This document shows positions 1 through 5,347 of a stretch of 5,347 nucleotides of DNA, piece by piece (position 1 is the stretch's first letter; the number at the start of each line of letters is the position of its first letter). Below the pieces are notes generated by a model, which was not told the DNA's origin, made no database searches, and worked only from the letters and a program-made list of their open reading frames with translations. Source of the DNA: Myxococcales bacterium (GTDB lineage Bacteria; Myxococcota_A; UBA9042; PHBI01; JAAZYN01); the NCBI GenBank assembly GCA_014239625.1, contig JAAZYN010000318.1, positions 1-5,347 of the forward strand. Reading direction: 5' to 3'. A program made the translations under genes and the position numbers.

Positions 1-417
1 CTCCAGGTCCAACCGGTCGAAGTAGACCTCGCTCATCTCGCACGTCCACAGCTTGAGCCTGAGCGCCCGGTTGCTGGGGATGTCGGCGTGGTACGGCACA
101 TCGTGGAACAGTCTACGACGCAGCTCGTCGCAGGGCGCCGTGGCGAACCACCGCCGTTGCTCCAGGACCGACGCCCGGCGGCACGCGGCGCTGGTATAAC
201 GCGCCTTGAGCTGATGGTCGGCGAACCAGGCGTCCGCGGCTACGGTGGGGACCTCGCACTCGTCGCGTACCTCCTCCAGGCTCATGGTCCGCAGCTTGGC
301 TTCAGCAGCTCTGGCGTGCTGCGCGGGTGTCCTCAGGCCGCTGGAGCCGCAGGCGGCGAGGCAGAGGAGCGCCAGGCAGAGGGGCGCTTGCGGGATGCGT
401 GAGACGTCGTGGTGCAT
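1..417 (-). CDS. Putative secreted lipoprotein, unknown function (partial, 3' end beyond window)
   Basis: The reading frame is open from an ATG at 417 on the minus strand to the window edge, giving 139 residues with no stop. The N-terminus is a type II signal peptide: a short region with Arg7, a hydrophobic stretch at about residues 11-22, and the lipobox LAAC with Cys23 as the expected lipidated residue, followed by GSSG. The mature part is charged and probably helical, with stretches such as MSLEEVRDECEV and CRRASVLEQRRW. It has four further cysteines (54, 79, 96, 126) that could form two disulfides in the periplasm. I do not recognise the family. No good Shine-Dalgarno precedes the ATG, so the start is less certain than the frame. 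A GTG at 456 is in frame but would put 13 non-signal residues in front. The gene is divergent from the sigma factor gene and shares its upstream region. Confidence 0.72.
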   Translation of the reverse strand, partial: MHHDVSRIPQAPLCLALLCLAACGSSGLRTPAQHARAAEAKLRTMSLEEVRDECEVPTVAADAWFADHQLKARYTSAACRRASVLEQRRWFATAPCDELRRRLFHDVPYHADIPSNRALRLKLWTCEMSEVYFDRLDLE

Positions 418-582
418 GTCTTGTGGGAGGATCTGGGGCGGCTCGAGGTGGAACACGCAGCCCGGCGCCCGCTGAAGTCGGCGAAGGGTCCGCGGGACGC
501 GGCCGGTCGACAGCGGGTGGTGGTCTCGTGAGGTCGACAGCCTGCATCGGCCGCGCCGGTGCCGTCAATCCGAAGCCGCGTG

Positions 583-607
583 GTGTGACCGGTCACACAA
601 TGTCACA
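583..607. promoter_or_regulatory. Candidate operator: 16-bp palindrome plus a third half-site
   Basis: GTGTGACCGGTCACAC (583-598) is a perfect 16-bp inverted repeat. The half-site GTCACA at 592-597 recurs in the same orientation at 602-607, exactly 10 bp (one helical turn) away. The arrangement suggests a dimeric repressor or activator with a neighbouring extra contact. The half-site TGTGA resembles that of CRP, but the spacing is TGTGA-N4-TCACA, two bases shorter than the N6 of canonical CRP sites, so another regulator type (for example MarR, TetR or GntR) is as likely. It could act on the lipoprotein gene, the sigma gene or both. Confidence 0.5.
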
Positions 608-629
608 GACGCGCACGCTCGTGTGCGTC
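608..629. repeat. Inverted repeat (9-bp stem, 4-nt loop)
   Basis: GACGCGCAC (608-616) and GTGTGCGTC (621-629) are inverted repeats with one G-T wobble, separated by GCTC. The repeat lies directly beside the palindrome cluster. It could be a second operator or an RNA hairpin in the leader of the sigma transcript. There is no T-run, so a terminator is unlikely. Confidence 0.4.
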
Positions 630-763
630 GCTTCTGCAGGAAGAGATCTCCCGCCGGCGATTGTGAAGGTTCTTTGATCTCAAACGATTGGTCCTCTCTT
701 TTGGCCGCGTCACGCCTTTGGACCGCTTTTTGCTCATCCCCCCTCCGACAGCTGACGATGCAT

Positions 764-769
764 GGAGGT
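764..769 (+). promoter_or_regulatory. Ribosome binding site fixing the sigma factor start
   Basis: GGAGGT is a near-perfect Shine-Dalgarno sequence, nine bases before the ATG at 779. It decides the start of the sigma gene: the in-frame ATG at 758 lies upstream of it, and the ATG at 771 is out of frame and stops after three codons. Confidence 0.8.
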
Positions 770-778
770 AATGTTCAG

Positions 779-1390
779 ATGACCCAACGCACAACCACCG
801 CCGCGCGCGGCGACATCGAAGCGTCCATTCGTGCCGCCTGCGAGGACGGCCAGTACCAGCGAGGGGCGACGATCCTCATCCAGATGTTCGGTCCACAGAT
901 CCGTCGATTCATCACCGCGCGCGTGGGATCCCACGTCGCAGCCCATGAGATCTTCTCGGACTTCACGCTCGATGTGTGGCGAGGCCTGCCCGGGTTCGGT
1001 TGGCGTTGTCCGGTGCGGTCCTGGGCCTACACCGTGGCGCGTAACGCCGCCAACCGTTACGTCGTGGCTCCCCACCGGCGGGCGGCCCGCAACATCGCGT
1101 TGTCGGAGGTCCCGGTGCAGTCCCACCTGGACGGTGACGACGGCTTCACCCCGAACTATCTCAGGCCCGAGGTGAAGCGGCGCTTCCGTGCGCTGCGCGA
1201 GCAGCTGTCGCCCACAGAGAGGCAGATGCTGGAGCTCCGGTGCGATCGCGGCATGCCCTGGCGCGACCTCACCCTGGCTGTAGAGGGCCAGATCGAGGAT
1301 CCGAGCGACCTCGCGCGAGCGACCGCGCGCATGCGCAAGCGCTTTCAGCTCGTCAAAGAGAAGCTGCGGGAGCAGCTGCTGGCCGCTTGA
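779..1390 (+). CDS. RNA polymerase sigma factor, sigma-70 family (ECF-like)
   Basis: This 203-residue protein has the two-domain layout of ECF (group 4) sigma factors, which direct core RNA polymerase to alternative promoters. The region 2 domain spans about residues 25-95. It includes HEIFSDFTLDVWRGLPGF (56-73), matching the family pattern around the core-binding helix, and RSWAYTVARNAANRYV (80-95), matching the WL..IARN signature of regions 2.3-2.4. Region 4 spans about 134-200 and opens with FRALREQLSPTERQMLELRC. The usual short helix-turn-helix (gls..EIA..lg followed by a Ser/Arg-rich recognition helix) is diverged: MPWRDLTLAVEGQIEDPSDLARATARMRKRF contains extra acidic residues. The start is set by GGAGGT at 764-769. 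The length is typical for ECF factors. No anti-sigma gene is visible next to it, and the regulon is unknown. The sigma family call is firm; the subgroup is not. Confidence 0.82.
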   Translation: MTQRTTTAARGDIEASIRAACEDGQYQRGATILIQMFGPQIRRFITARVGSHVAAHEIFSDFTLDVWRGLPGFGWRCPVRSWAYTVARNAANRYVVAPHRRAARNIALSEVPVQSHLDGDDGFTPNYLRPEVKRRFRALREQLSPTERQMLELRCDRGMPWRDLTLAVEGQIEDPSDLARATARMRKRFQLVKEKLREQLLAA

Positions 1391-1724
1391 GGGGGCGGCC
1401 TCGGTGGTCCTGGAGCCGGGGCCACCCCGCGGTCCGGGGCGGATCTGTGGGTGACAGGGGACGCAGCCGATGACCGGGCAACACCAGCGTCTCCGGCCCC
1501 TCACCCTGGCCCCGGTGTCCGTGTGGGTCCGGGTCGTCGGTGGTGAGTCATCGGCGTCGCAGGCGACCAGCGCTACGAAGGTGAGCTCATCGTCGCGCGG
1601 TTCCATGGTGCGCGGCGCCGACAGCCGCCGGGGCTGGACCGGGGAGCGCACACGGTGCTTGAGTTGCTGGGCGCGGTGAGGCAAAAGGCCCCCAAGGGAC
1701 AACCGCGGGCAAAGGTGAGCACAG
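1391..1724. other. Intergenic region between sigma factor and TerB-like genes
   Basis: These 334 bases hold no gene I can support. The open frames on both strands lack ribosome binding sites and resemble no family. The only structure seen is a GC-rich hairpin just after the sigma stop (1403-1426) and an overlapping small dyad CCCCG/CGGGG (1425-1439). No good promoter was found ahead of the gene at 1725: TTGAGT at 1659-1664 has no acceptable -10 partner. Confidence 0.55.
1403..1426 (+). terminator. GC-rich hairpin after sigma gene, possible terminator
   Basis: GGTGGTCCT (1403-1411) pairs with GGGGCCACC (1418-1426) through seven Watson-Crick and two G-T pairs around a six-base loop. It begins 12 bases after the sigma stop. 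There is no T-tract behind it, so it is at best an atypical, hairpin-only terminator or an RNA-stabilising stem. Confidence 0.3.
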
Positions 1725-2072
1725 ATGGGCAGCATCTCCAACATCGACGACTTGAGCGCGGACGAGCAGCTCGTCTTCGGGGGGCTGGTCCGCTTGATGG
1801 TCCGCACCGATGGCAGCTTCTCCGAAGAAGAGGAGGGCGCGATCAACGCGATCGGCGACGCGGTCGGCGGGCACGCCCGCTTCTGGAGCATGATCTCCCG
1901 GTCCGCCCAGGCGTTCCCCGACGAGGCGGCCATCCGCGGCGAGGTGGTCAAGGTGGAGCGACCCGCCGTCCGCGCATTCATCCTCAACAGCCTCCGGACC
2001 ATCGCCGCGTCCGACGAGACCGACGCCGAGGAGGACGAGCTCCTCACCTGGGTCGACCAGCAGTGGCGATGA
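1725..2072 (+). CDS. Small acidic protein, TerB-like (putative)
   Basis: This is a 115-residue acidic protein with no signal peptide or membrane segment, so probably cytoplasmic. Two similar segments recall the duplicated helical repeat of the TerB-like (tellurite resistance/DjlA N-terminal) fold. The first is LVRLMVRTDGSFSEEEEGAI (21-40), which fits the pattern hydrophobic helix, (A/T)DG, short turn, EE. The second is AASDETDAEEDELLTWV (94-110), which fits the same pattern near the C-terminus. In that family the acidic residues are thought to bind metal, but many members are not linked to tellurite, so no resistance function is claimed. The start is supported by AAAGGTGAG at 1711-1719, five bases upstream. 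It lies between the sigma gene (334 bases upstream) and the molybdoenzyme operon (85 bases downstream, with its own promoter), so it may be monocistronic. The coding call is stronger than the family call. Confidence 0.68.
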   Translation: MGSISNIDDLSADEQLVFGGLVRLMVRTDGSFSEEEEGAINAIGDAVGGHARFWSMISRSAQAFPDEAAIRGEVVKVERPAVRAFILNSLRTIAASDETDAEEDELLTWVDQQWR

Positions 2073-2082
2073 CACCCGTTCG

Positions 2083-2111
2083 CTGACATTGGCCTGGACG
2101 GACCGTACAAT
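2083..2111 (+). promoter_or_regulatory. Sigma-70-type promoter for the molybdoenzyme operon
   Basis: CTGACA (2083-2088) matches the -35 consensus at five of six positions. TACAAT (2106-2111) matches the -10 consensus at five of six positions. The spacer is exactly 17 bases. Transcription would start near 2118, leaving a leader of about 40 bases before the ATG at 2158. This is the best promoter in the window, and such a match is uncommon in DNA this GC-rich. Confidence 0.65.
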
Positions 2112-2157
2112 GGCGTGAGTCAGTCGGTTCATCGGGCAACGCACGGCGGAGACGTGG

Positions 2158-4827
2158 ATGGGTGAGGGAGAAGACGGTCACACTCGGCGCCAGTTCCTGG
2201 CCGGGGTGTCCAGCGTGGCGACGACGAGCGCGTTGCTCAACGGCGCAGCGGGGGCGGCATCTCCGGACGCCGCCGCTGATGCGGGGAGCGTCGCCTACGG
2301 CAAGCCGGCCACCACCGTCACCCTGGAGGTGAACGGCAAGTCGGTCACCGTCTCCGCAGAGCCGAGAACCACGCTGCTGGACGCGCTGCGCATTCAGCTG
2401 GGCCTTACCGGCGCCAAGAAGGGCTGCGACCGAGGTGCTTGTGGTGCCTGCACCGTGCTGGTCGATGGGGCGCCTCGAGTGAGCTGCCTGACCCTGGCGC
2501 TGGAGGTCCAGGGCCGCGCCATCGCGACCGCCGAAGGGGTCGCCGCCGACCCGGTCAACGCCAGGCTCGTCGACGCGTTTTGCAAGCACGACGCGGCGCA
2601 GTGCGGCTATTGCATCCCCGGCTTTCTGGTGTCCGCGTCTGCCCTGCTCAAGGCCACGCCGCGCCCCAGCGAGGCGCACGTGCGGGAAGGCCTCGCGGGG
2701 CACCTGTGCCGCTGCGGGACACACTCCAAGCTGCTGGACGCGGTGGGCGAGCTGGCGGGTCGCGCCCCCCGGTCGACGCACCGCGGCAACCGCGTCGCCA
2801 GCGAGAACGACGAGCCTCGGGTCGACATCCGAGCCAAGGTCACGGGGGCGGCGAAGTTCACGGCGGATCAGTACCCCGAGGGGGGCCTCTTCGCTCGGAT
2901 GATTCGGTATCCCCACGGGGCCGGGCGCGTCCTCACCGCAAACACGAAGGCCGCCAGGGCCACCCCGGGGGTGTTGGAGGTCGTCGTCTCTCAGAGGAAG
3001 GGGCGCTATCCGGGCGACGTCATCGGGCACATCGTGGCAGAGAGCGACGACGCCATCGACGACGGCCTCCACGCCCTCGGGCTCCGCGTGCGCCCCGACG
3101 GCGTGCGCGCCGTCGCTGACGAGCACTACGTCCCTCCGCGCCCCGGCCCCGCTCGGCTCAACGCGTTGTATGCCAAAGCCAGGGCGGTCGTGGAGTCGAC
3201 CTATCGAACGCAGGTCCAGACGCACTCGCCGCTGGAGCCGCACGCGGTGGTGGTGGTCCCCGGCGCCGACCGGACCACGGTGTTCGCGAGCACTCAGGCG
3301 GTGAGCAGCTTTCGCGGAGACATCGCGCGTCACCTCGCGCGCGACGCCTCGGCCGTCGAGGTGCGATCGGAGTTCGTCGGAGGAGGCTTCGGTGCCAAGT
3401 TCGGGGTCGGGGCCGAGGGGAGGCTGGCGGCGACGATCGCTCGAAAGTACCGCAAGCCATGCCGCGTCGTGCTCACCCGCTGGGAAGAGCATCTCGACGC
3501 CGGGAATCGTCCGGGATCGATCCAGTACATGAAGGTCGCCGCGGACAAAAACGGGGCGATCCTGGGTGGCCGAATCCACACCGTGGGTGTCGTGGGCTTC
3601 CGCTCTGGCGGGGGGGGCGTGAAGAACCCGCTGCTGTATCGGTTCGGCGACGTGCACACGACGTCGGCGGAGATCACCCTGACCTCCGGTCGGCCCCGCT
3701 CGTTTCGCGCGCCGGGTCATCCACAGGGGGTGTTCGCGGTGGAGTCGATGATCGACCAGCTGGCCGCCGCGCTGGGGATGGACCCGGTGAGCCTCCGACT
3801 CATCAACGAGCGGAGCGCGACGCGCAAAGCGCAGCTGGAGGAGGGCGCCAAGGCCATCGGCTGGGGCCGCCGCCGGCCCGACGGCACCTGGCCTGGGCGC
3901 CTCAAGCGCGGTTTCGGATGTGGGGGGACCCAATGGTACACGTGGCCCACGGGGTGCACCGCCCGGGTACAGGTCTACCGCTCGGGTCAGGTGGTGGTGA
4001 GCTCGGGGGTGCAGGACATCGGCACGGGGACCTTCACGGTGGTCGCGGACACCGCGTCCGAGACGCTGCAGCTCGGTCGCGAGTACATCCAGGCGCGGGT
4101 GGGCCGGAGCAGCTACCCGCCGGGGCCCGGCAGCGGCGGGTCTCAGGTGTCTCGGTCGGTCGCCCCCGCGGTCGCCGACGGCTGCCTGCGGATCGTGGCG
4201 GAGCTGCGCGGCGTGGTGGCCAGCGCGTGGGGGGTGTCGACGCGAGAGGTCCGCTACGGCAAGGGCATGTTTCGCGCCAAGGGCCGGAGGGCCTCCTGGA
4301 CAGAGACCTGCGCCATGATCCGCACGGGGCCACTAGACGCTACCGGCCGGGCGCGGACCGGCACGCTCGGGCGCGGCAACTCCGATGGGGTACAGTTCGT
4401 CGAGGTCGAGGTCGACGTCGAGACGGGCGTCGTTCGGGTCCTGAAGGTGGTGGCCATTCAAGCCTGCGGCAAGGTGGTCAACCGCTTGGCCGCGGAGAAC
4501 CAGATCTGCGGCGGCGTGATCCAAGGGGTGTCGTACGCGCTCTTCGAGGATCGCACGCTGGACCGCGTCACCGGCGCGATGGTCAACGCCAACCTCGAGG
4601 GGTACCGGATCGCGGGCATGATGGACGTCCCGCTGATCGAGCCGCGGCTGTGGGTCGATGGGTCCCAGACCGGGGTGCGCGCGCTGGGTGAGCCGCCGAC
4701 GATCCCCACCGCTGGAGCCATCGCCAACGCCGTCGCCAACGCCATCGGCGCGCGGGTCTACGGCCTGCCGTTGAGCCCCGAGCGGGTGTTGGCGGCGCTG
4801 ACTGCGAGGGCCGGGGGGCAGCCATGA
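2158..4827 (+). CDS. Tat-exported [2Fe-2S]/molybdopterin-binding fusion subunit, xanthine dehydrogenase/aldehyde oxidase family
   Basis: This 889-residue protein should be the catalytic and electron-transfer chain of a periplasmic molybdenum hydroxylase. Residues 1-34 are a twin-arginine signal: RRQFL at 10-14, a hydrophobic stretch, and a likely cleavage after AGA (31-33). The plant-type [2Fe-2S] cluster uses Cys90, 95, 98 and 110 (CDRGACGAC). The helical second [2Fe-2S] domain uses Cys149, 152, 184 and 186 (QCGYC and LCRCG). The Mo part starts near 218 with the a/b hammerhead domain (RVDIRAKVTGAAKFTADQY). It continues with QTHSPLEPH (354-362), GGGFGAKFG (408-416), RSFRAPGHPQGV (514-525), VQDIGTGT (618-625), GSGGSQVSRS (658-667) and ALGEPP (842-847), where Glu845 matches the catalytic glutamate of the family. 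GGAG at 2148-2151 is the ribosome binding site, and a promoter lies at 2083-2111. In E. coli PaoA and PaoC the two halves are separate proteins. The substrate is unknown, with aldehydes or N-heterocycles the usual classes. Confidence 0.93.
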   Translation: MGEGEDGHTRRQFLAGVSSVATTSALLNGAAGAASPDAAADAGSVAYGKPATTVTLEVNGKSVTVSAEPRTTLLDALRIQLGLTGAKKGCDRGACGACTVLVDGAPRVSCLTLALEVQGRAIATAEGVAADPVNARLVDAFCKHDAAQCGYCIPGFLVSASALLKATPRPSEAHVREGLAGHLCRCGTHSKLLDAVGELAGRAPRSTHRGNRVASENDEPRVDIRAKVTGAAKFTADQYPEGGLFARMIRYPHGAGRVLTANTKAARATPGVLEVVVSQRKGRYPGDVIGHIVAESDDAIDDGLHALGLRVRPDGVRAVADEHYVPPRPGPARLNALYAKARAVVESTYRTQVQTHSPLEPHAVVVVPGADRTTVFASTQAVSSFRGDIARHLARDASAVEVRSEFVGGGFGAKFGVGAEGRLAATIARKYRKPCRVVLTRWEEHLDAGNRPGSIQYMKVAADKNGAILGGRIHTVGVVGFRSGGGGVKNPLLYRFGDVHTTSAEITLTSGRPRSFRAPGHPQGVFAVESMIDQLAAALGMDPVSLRLINERSATRKAQLEEGAKAIGWGRRRPDGTWPGRLKRGFGCGGTQWYTWPTGCTARVQVYRSGQVVVSSGVQDIGTGTFTVVADTASETLQLGREYIQARVGRSSYPPGPGSGGSQVSRSVAPAVADGCLRIVAELRGVVASAWGVSTREVRYGKGMFRAKGRRASWTETCAMIRTGPLDATGRARTGTLGRGNSDGVQFVEVEVDVETGVVRVLKVVAIQACGKVVNRLAAENQICGGVIQGVSYALFEDRTLDRVTGAMVNANLEGYRIAGMMDVPLIEPRLWVDGSQTGVRALGEPPTIPTAGAIANAVANAIGARVYGLPLSPERVLAALTARAGGQP

Positions 4828-5347
4828 AGGCCTTCGAGCTGGTGGTGGCCAGGGACATCCCGGGGGCCCTGAAGGCGGGGGAGCGCGGTCACGCCTACAA
4901 GGCCGGAGGTGTCGACCTCGCCGACCGTCTAAAGGAGCGCGTGGCGGCGCCGGACAAGCTCGTCAGCCTGGCTCGGGTGACGTCCCTGGGGGCGGTCTAT
5001 CAAGACCCGCGAGGCCTTCACCTGGGGCCCATGGTGACCCTCGCCGGGCTCGCCGGTAACGTCACCGTGCGGTCTGCCTTCAAGGCGCTCGCCCACGCCG
5101 CTGCGGAGGCCGCCACGCCTCAGATTCGCAACATGGCGACGGTGGCCGGCAACCTGTGCCAGCGGCCCCGGTGCTCCTACTTTCGCGACCAGCACTTCCA
5201 CTGCCTCAAGAAGGGGGGCGCGACCTGCTTCGCCGTGGACGGTGAACACCAGGGGCATGCCCTGTTCGGCGGGGGGCCGTGCCACATCGTGCACCCATCC
5301 AACCTCGCGCCGCCGCTGCTGGCTGCGGAGGCTGTGTTGCAGGTGAA
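4824..5347 (+). CDS. FAD-binding subunit of xanthine dehydrogenase-type enzyme, PaoB/YagS-like (partial, 3' end beyond window)
   Basis: The first 174 residues are visible; the C-terminus is cut by the window edge. The ATG overlaps the stop of the preceding gene (ATGA, 4824-4827), so the two are probably translationally coupled subunits of one enzyme. The N-terminal FAD (PCMH-type) domain shows AYKAGGVDLADRLKE (24-38), where the family has AGGTDL, and ATPQIRNMATVAGNL (97-111), the FAD-contacting signature. Next come QRPRCSYFRD (113-122), HC (126-127), TC (134-135) and PCHIVHPSNLAPPLLA (152-167). Cys117, 127, 135 and 153 fall where PaoB/YagS-type subunits carry an extra [4Fe-4S] cluster, which simpler CoxM-type FAD subunits lack. 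There is no signal peptide; export would be as a passenger with the Tat-tagged partner, as described for PaoABC. The role is passing electrons from the [2Fe-2S] clusters through FAD to an acceptor. Confidence 0.9.
   Translation, partial: MKAFELVVARDIPGALKAGERGHAYKAGGVDLADRLKERVAAPDKLVSLARVTSLGAVYQDPRGLHLGPMVTLAGLAGNVTVRSAFKALAHAAAEAATPQIRNMATVAGNLCQRPRCSYFRDQHFHCLKKGGATCFAVDGEHQGHALFGGGPCHIVHPSNLAPPLLAAEAVLQV

Larger units (their letters stand above)
418..778. other. Divergent intergenic region between lipoprotein and sigma factor genes
   Basis: These 361 bases contain no convincing gene. The open frames here lack ribosome binding sites and read as low-complexity Arg/Pro/Ala protein. The half nearest the sigma gene (about 660-730) is less GC-rich than its surroundings, as expected for promoter DNA. 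No -35/-10 pair is convincing there: TTGTGA at 661-666 has only a poor -10 match downstream. The region does carry a perfect palindrome at 583-598, a repeated half-site at 602-607 and a hairpin at 608-629, listed separately. Promoters for both flanking genes probably lie here. Confidence 0.6.

Noticed and set aside
88..402. Plus-strand 104-codon frame at the left end
   Set aside because: It is opposite the lipoprotein gene, which has a clear signal peptide and lipobox; the plus-strand product resembles nothing and lacks a ribosome binding site.
418..456. Upstream GTG start (456) for the lipoprotein
   Set aside because: It would add 13 residues ahead of the signal peptide without a better ribosome binding site; the ATG at 417 gives a normal type II signal.
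584..597. Canonical CRP binding site
   Set aside because: The half-sites are TGTGA and TCACA but are separated by four bases instead of six, so a standard CRP site is not claimed.
661..689. Sigma-70 promoter for the sigma factor gene using TTGTGA at 661-666
   Set aside because: The hexamer at the right distance (ACGATT or AACGAT) matches the -10 consensus at only about half the positions.
623..778. N-terminal extension of the sigma factor from the ATG at 623
   Set aside because: The extra 52 residues show no sigma features, and GGAGGT at 764-769 correctly positions the ATG at 779.
1470..1679. Plus-strand 69-codon frame in the sigma/TerB-like gap
   Set aside because: No ribosome binding site, and a Ser/Arg/Thr-rich composition typical of non-coding GC-rich DNA.
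734..2110. A 458-codon open frame on the minus strand across the sigma and TerB-like genes
   Set aside because: It is antisense to two well-supported genes, has no ribosome binding site or recognisable domain, and reflects the scarcity of stop codons in GC-rich DNA.
2044..3933. A 629-codon open frame on the minus strand inside the molybdoenzyme gene
   Set aside because: The translation is low-complexity Arg/Gly/Ala/Pro/His-rich protein opposite a gene with full motif support; long antisense frames are expected with this GC bias.
3459..4691. A 410-codon plus-strand frame inside the molybdoenzyme gene
   Set aside because: It is the shifted frame of the real gene, is extremely Arg/Gly-rich, and has no family motif.

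Overview
The window is GC-rich (roughly two thirds G+C by eye, with strong G/C preference at third codon positions). It looks like part of a chromosome from a Gram-negative bacterium. The GC bias, the secreted lipoprotein, the diverged sigma factor and the Tat-exported molybdenum enzyme would suit Myxococcota or a related deltaproteobacterial lineage. That placement is inference, because no rRNA or marker gene is present.

Layout. Positions 1-417 (minus strand) hold the N-terminal 139 residues of an unrecognised lipoprotein, cut by the left edge. Positions 418-778 are a divergent intergenic region with a perfect 16-bp palindrome, a third half-site one helical turn away and an adjacent hairpin. 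Positions 779-1390 (plus) encode a diverged ECF-type sigma-70 family factor. Positions 1391-1724 contain no convincing gene, only a GC-rich hairpin just after the sigma stop. Positions 1725-2072 encode a small acidic protein resembling the TerB-like fold. A good sigma-70-type promoter (CTGACA, 17 nt, TACAAT) lies at 2083-2111. It precedes a two-gene operon: 2158-4827, a Tat-signal, [2Fe-2S] and molybdopterin-domain fusion of the xanthine dehydrogenase/aldehyde oxidase family, and 4824 to the right edge, its FAD subunit (partial). The two genes overlap by ATGA.

How the genes work together. The last two genes should form a periplasmic molybdo-iron-sulfur flavoenzyme comparable to E. coli PaoABC. 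Substrate is oxidised at the Mo centre, and electrons pass through two [2Fe-2S] clusters to the FAD subunit, which has the four-Cys pattern of a PaoB/YagS-type [4Fe-4S] site. Here the PaoA-like and PaoC-like parts are one chain, so one Tat signal would export the whole complex. The substrate cannot be told from sequence. Nothing shows that the sigma factor, the TerB-like protein or the lipoprotein controls or serves the enzyme; the promoter at 2083-2111 suggests the operon is expressed on its own.

No tRNA, rRNA, CRISPR array, insertion sequence or phage gene was found. The most unusual items are the fused architecture of the molybdoenzyme with a [4Fe-4S]-type FAD partner, and the dyad cluster between the lipoprotein and sigma genes.
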